Assembly (NCBI GenBank): GCA_045637525.1 | Contig: JAZTZP010000003.1 | Span: 1 to 6,912 of the forward strand | DNA from: JAZTZP01 sp045637525 | Lineage (GTDB): Bacteria > Bacillota > Clostridia > UBA1381 | Length of the DNA: 6,912 bases | Direction of reading: 5' to 3' | In this document: piece by piece, positions 5,915-6,912 of the stretch | Layout: every line of letters starts with the position of its first letter | Numbering within the stretch: the stretch's first letter is position 1 | Made by a program: the position numbers and the translations under genes | Notes under the pieces: generated by a model | What the model was told of the DNA's origin: nothing | What the model saw: the letters and a program-made list of their open reading frames with translations, nothing else | Databases searched by the model: none

Positions 5915-5948
5915 AGGTAGGCTTCAATTCACAGCCTACCTCTTATTT
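5915..5948. terminator. Bidirectional terminator between the oxidoreductase and radC, containing the radC stop
   Basis: AGGTAGGCT (5915-5923) pairs perfectly with AGCCTACCT (5933-5941) around a 9-nt loop. A T-rich tail (5943-5948) follows on the + strand, and TTTT (5914-5911) follows on the minus strand. The radC stop TAG (5938-5936) is inside one arm, so the end of radC translation and the hairpin share bases. Confidence 0.85.
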
Positions 5949-6682
5949 TTCTTCTTTTCCTCTTGTATCTTTCTTATCCGCTCCCAAACATCTTCCTCGG
6001 GAATCTTATCTGAAACAGAACAGCATTCCGACTCATTTATTATGTAATGCTCTACCAGCGTTACATCCATAACTTTAAGAGCACTCTTTAAAGCTGTCAT
6101 AAATTCTATATCCTCCTGCGACGGAGTGAGTATGCCATGCACATGATTATGAACTAAAAATACATACTTCGCATTTTCTCTTACAGCCGTTTCAACCACA
6201 GTTTCAATCTCTATCAGCGTCTCCCCGGCAGCAGAATCCAGCACCAGCCTCGGATTTTTCATCGTTCCTCTTGAATCTATCGTTATCATATACATTCGCT
6301 CTGAGTTAAAGTCAGGATATGCGTCTCTGATTTTACGTAAAGCCTCATCCGCACGTTTTTCAACCGGTACAGGCTCTGACTTTTTCTGCTGTGCATAGTA
6401 TTCAATTAATTTCTGCTGAATTTTCAAAAAATTCGCAGTATTTATACTAAGACCTTTAATTTTCACTATATCCTCAGAATCCGCTCCGAGTATTCCCGAA
6501 AGATTTCCGAATTTATCGCACAATTCATGAGCTAAATCATTTGTATTTTTACGCACTATGGAATAACTGAGTAAAAGTTCAACTATTTCATGCTCCGCAA
6601 AACCCTCAAACGCCTGATCAGCAATAAACCGCTGTCTCATACGCTTTTTATGATTAGCATGCGGATTTTTATTCTCACTCAT
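5936..6682 (-). CDS. radC: RadC family JAB/MPN-domain protein (248 aa)
   Basis: A RadC-type protein; the family was first tied to DNA repair, but its biochemical role is unsettled. The N-terminal region (about 27-53, FAEHEIVELLLSYSI) and a helix-hairpin-helix (about 58-86, with DIVKIKGLSINTANFL) precede the JAB/JAMM domain (about 108-230). The metal motif HNHVHGILTPSQED keeps H178, H180 and D191 plus S188, but the usual HNHPSG is changed to HNHVHG. The basic tail EEKKKNKR ends at TAG. Numbering is from the ATG at 6682, which has AAAGGA about 11 nt upstream. An ATG at 6694 would add four residues but abuts the ribosome site, so it is less likely. It has its own promoter and converges on the oxidoreductase. 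About 225 residues is usual for the family. Confidence 0.9.
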   Translation of the reverse strand: MSENKNPHANHKKRMRQRFIADQAFEGFAEHEIVELLLSYSIVRKNTNDLAHELCDKFGNLSGILGADSEDIVKIKGLSINTANFLKIQQKLIEYYAQQKKSEPVPVEKRADEALRKIRDAYPDFNSERMYMITIDSRGTMKNPRLVLDSAAGETLIEIETVVETAVRENAKYVFLVHNHVHGILTPSQEDIEFMTALKSALKVMDVTLVEHYIINESECCSVSDKIPEEDVWERIRKIQEEKKKNKR

Positions 6683-6717
6683 ATAATTTATCATCCTTTG
6701 TTACATTTTATGACAAT

Positions 6718-6746
6718 ATTTTACCATATAAATAAGAAAAAGTCAA
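6718..6746 (-). promoter_or_regulatory. Sigma-A promoter of radC
   Basis: On the minus strand, TTGACT (6746-6741), 17 bases, then TAAAAT (6723-6718) preceded by TGG, a TG-extended -10. Transcription starts near 6711, about 29 nt before the preferred ATG. The hairpin array begins 14 bp upstream of the -35 box. Confidence 0.82.
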
Positions 6747-6759
6747 GGCCATATTACAA

Positions 6760-6890
6760 ATTATAGTTTATAGGCTGTTCGCCTCTAAACTATAATAGTG
6801 AAATATTTTGCTTTCAGCAAAATGTGAAATTCACACTTCGTGTGAGTGAAATCCATGCAAAGCATGGGTGAAATCTGTCGCTATGCGACA
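6760..6890. repeat. Array of five hairpins joined by invariant GTGAAAT linkers
   Basis: Five back-to-back inverted repeats are separated by GTGAAAT at 6798, 6824, 6846 and 6868. Hairpin 1 (6760-6796): 11 bp, ATTATAGTTTA with TAAACTATAAT, plus inner AGGC/GCCT, loop TGTTC. Hairpin 2 (6805-6823): ATTTTGCT, TTC loop, AGCAAAAT. Hairpin 3 (6831-6845): TCACAC, TTC, GTGTGA. Hairpin 4 (6853-6867): CCATGC, AAA, GCATGG. Hairpin 5 (6876-6890): TGTCGC, TAT, GCGACA. Stem sequences are unrelated, yet pairing is perfect in hairpins 2-5. Hairpins 3-5 are 15 nt each and, with the 7-nt linker, give a 22-nt period. There is no T-run, and I see no open frame or start site that explains it. The final bases 6891-6912 show nothing I can name. 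Whether it acts as DNA, as RNA, or as a 3-prime end of a gene beyond the window is unknown. Confidence 0.85.
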
Positions 6891-6912
6891 CGTTCCGGTA
6901 GAAATTGCAAGC

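Noticed and set aside
6797..6890. CRISPR array, suggested by regular GTGAAAT spacing
   Set aside because: The repeated part is only 7 nt and the segments between are self-complementary hairpins, not spacers; no cas genes are present.
6805..6890. Chain of intrinsic terminators
   Set aside because: No hairpin is followed by a T-run on either strand; the nearest T-rich stretch is inside an arm of hairpin 2.

Overview
The window looks like chromosomal DNA from a low-GC Firmicute. It is most likely an intestinal Clostridia member, perhaps Oscillospirales or Ruminococcaceae-like. This rests on strong AGGAGG ribosome sites, sigma-A promoters with TG-extended -10 boxes, AT-rich spacers, and the gene set: a reverse rubrerythrin with a PerR-like regulator, a DinJ/YafQ toxin-antitoxin pair, WYL and SWIM proteins, and RadC. 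The taxonomy is inference; there is no rRNA or tRNA here to anchor it.

Layout from left to right. At 32-223 (+) a 63-residue peptide with a YxxPxL leader-like start ends at a UUCG-capped terminator (242-271). At 283-845 (-) lies a toxin-antitoxin operon. The RelB/DinJ antitoxin is intact, but the YafQ-type toxin carries an in-frame amber codon at position 29 and was not called as a gene for that reason. The spacer 846-1270 holds the antitoxin promoter, an orphan 11-bp hairpin (1047-1084), and the promoter and Fur/PerR-type operator of the next operon. At 1274-2270 (+) a PerR-like repressor and a reverse rubrerythrin form a peroxide-response operon with a terminator at 2284-2316.

At 2366-4244 (-) a SWIM zinc-finger protein and, downstream of it, a WYL-domain regulator form a probable two-gene operon. 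Its leader holds a strong sigma-A promoter (4368-4396) and, closer to the gene, a 14/15 match to the PerR box over a second -10. This suggests that the operon answers to the PerR encoded 3 kb away. At 4615-5907 (+) is a Gfo/Idh/MocA oxidoreductase with its own promoter, and at 5936-6682 (-) a RadC-family protein with its own promoter. The two converge on a shared bidirectional terminator that contains the radC stop codon.

The last 150 bases (6760-6890) are the most unusual part. Five consecutive perfect or near-perfect hairpins with unrelated stem sequences are joined by an invariant GTGAAAT linker, and the last three follow a strict 22-nt period. The pattern (conserved linker, conserved pairing, variable stem sequence) looks like a structured repeat family or RNA element. 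It runs up to, and perhaps past, the window edge.
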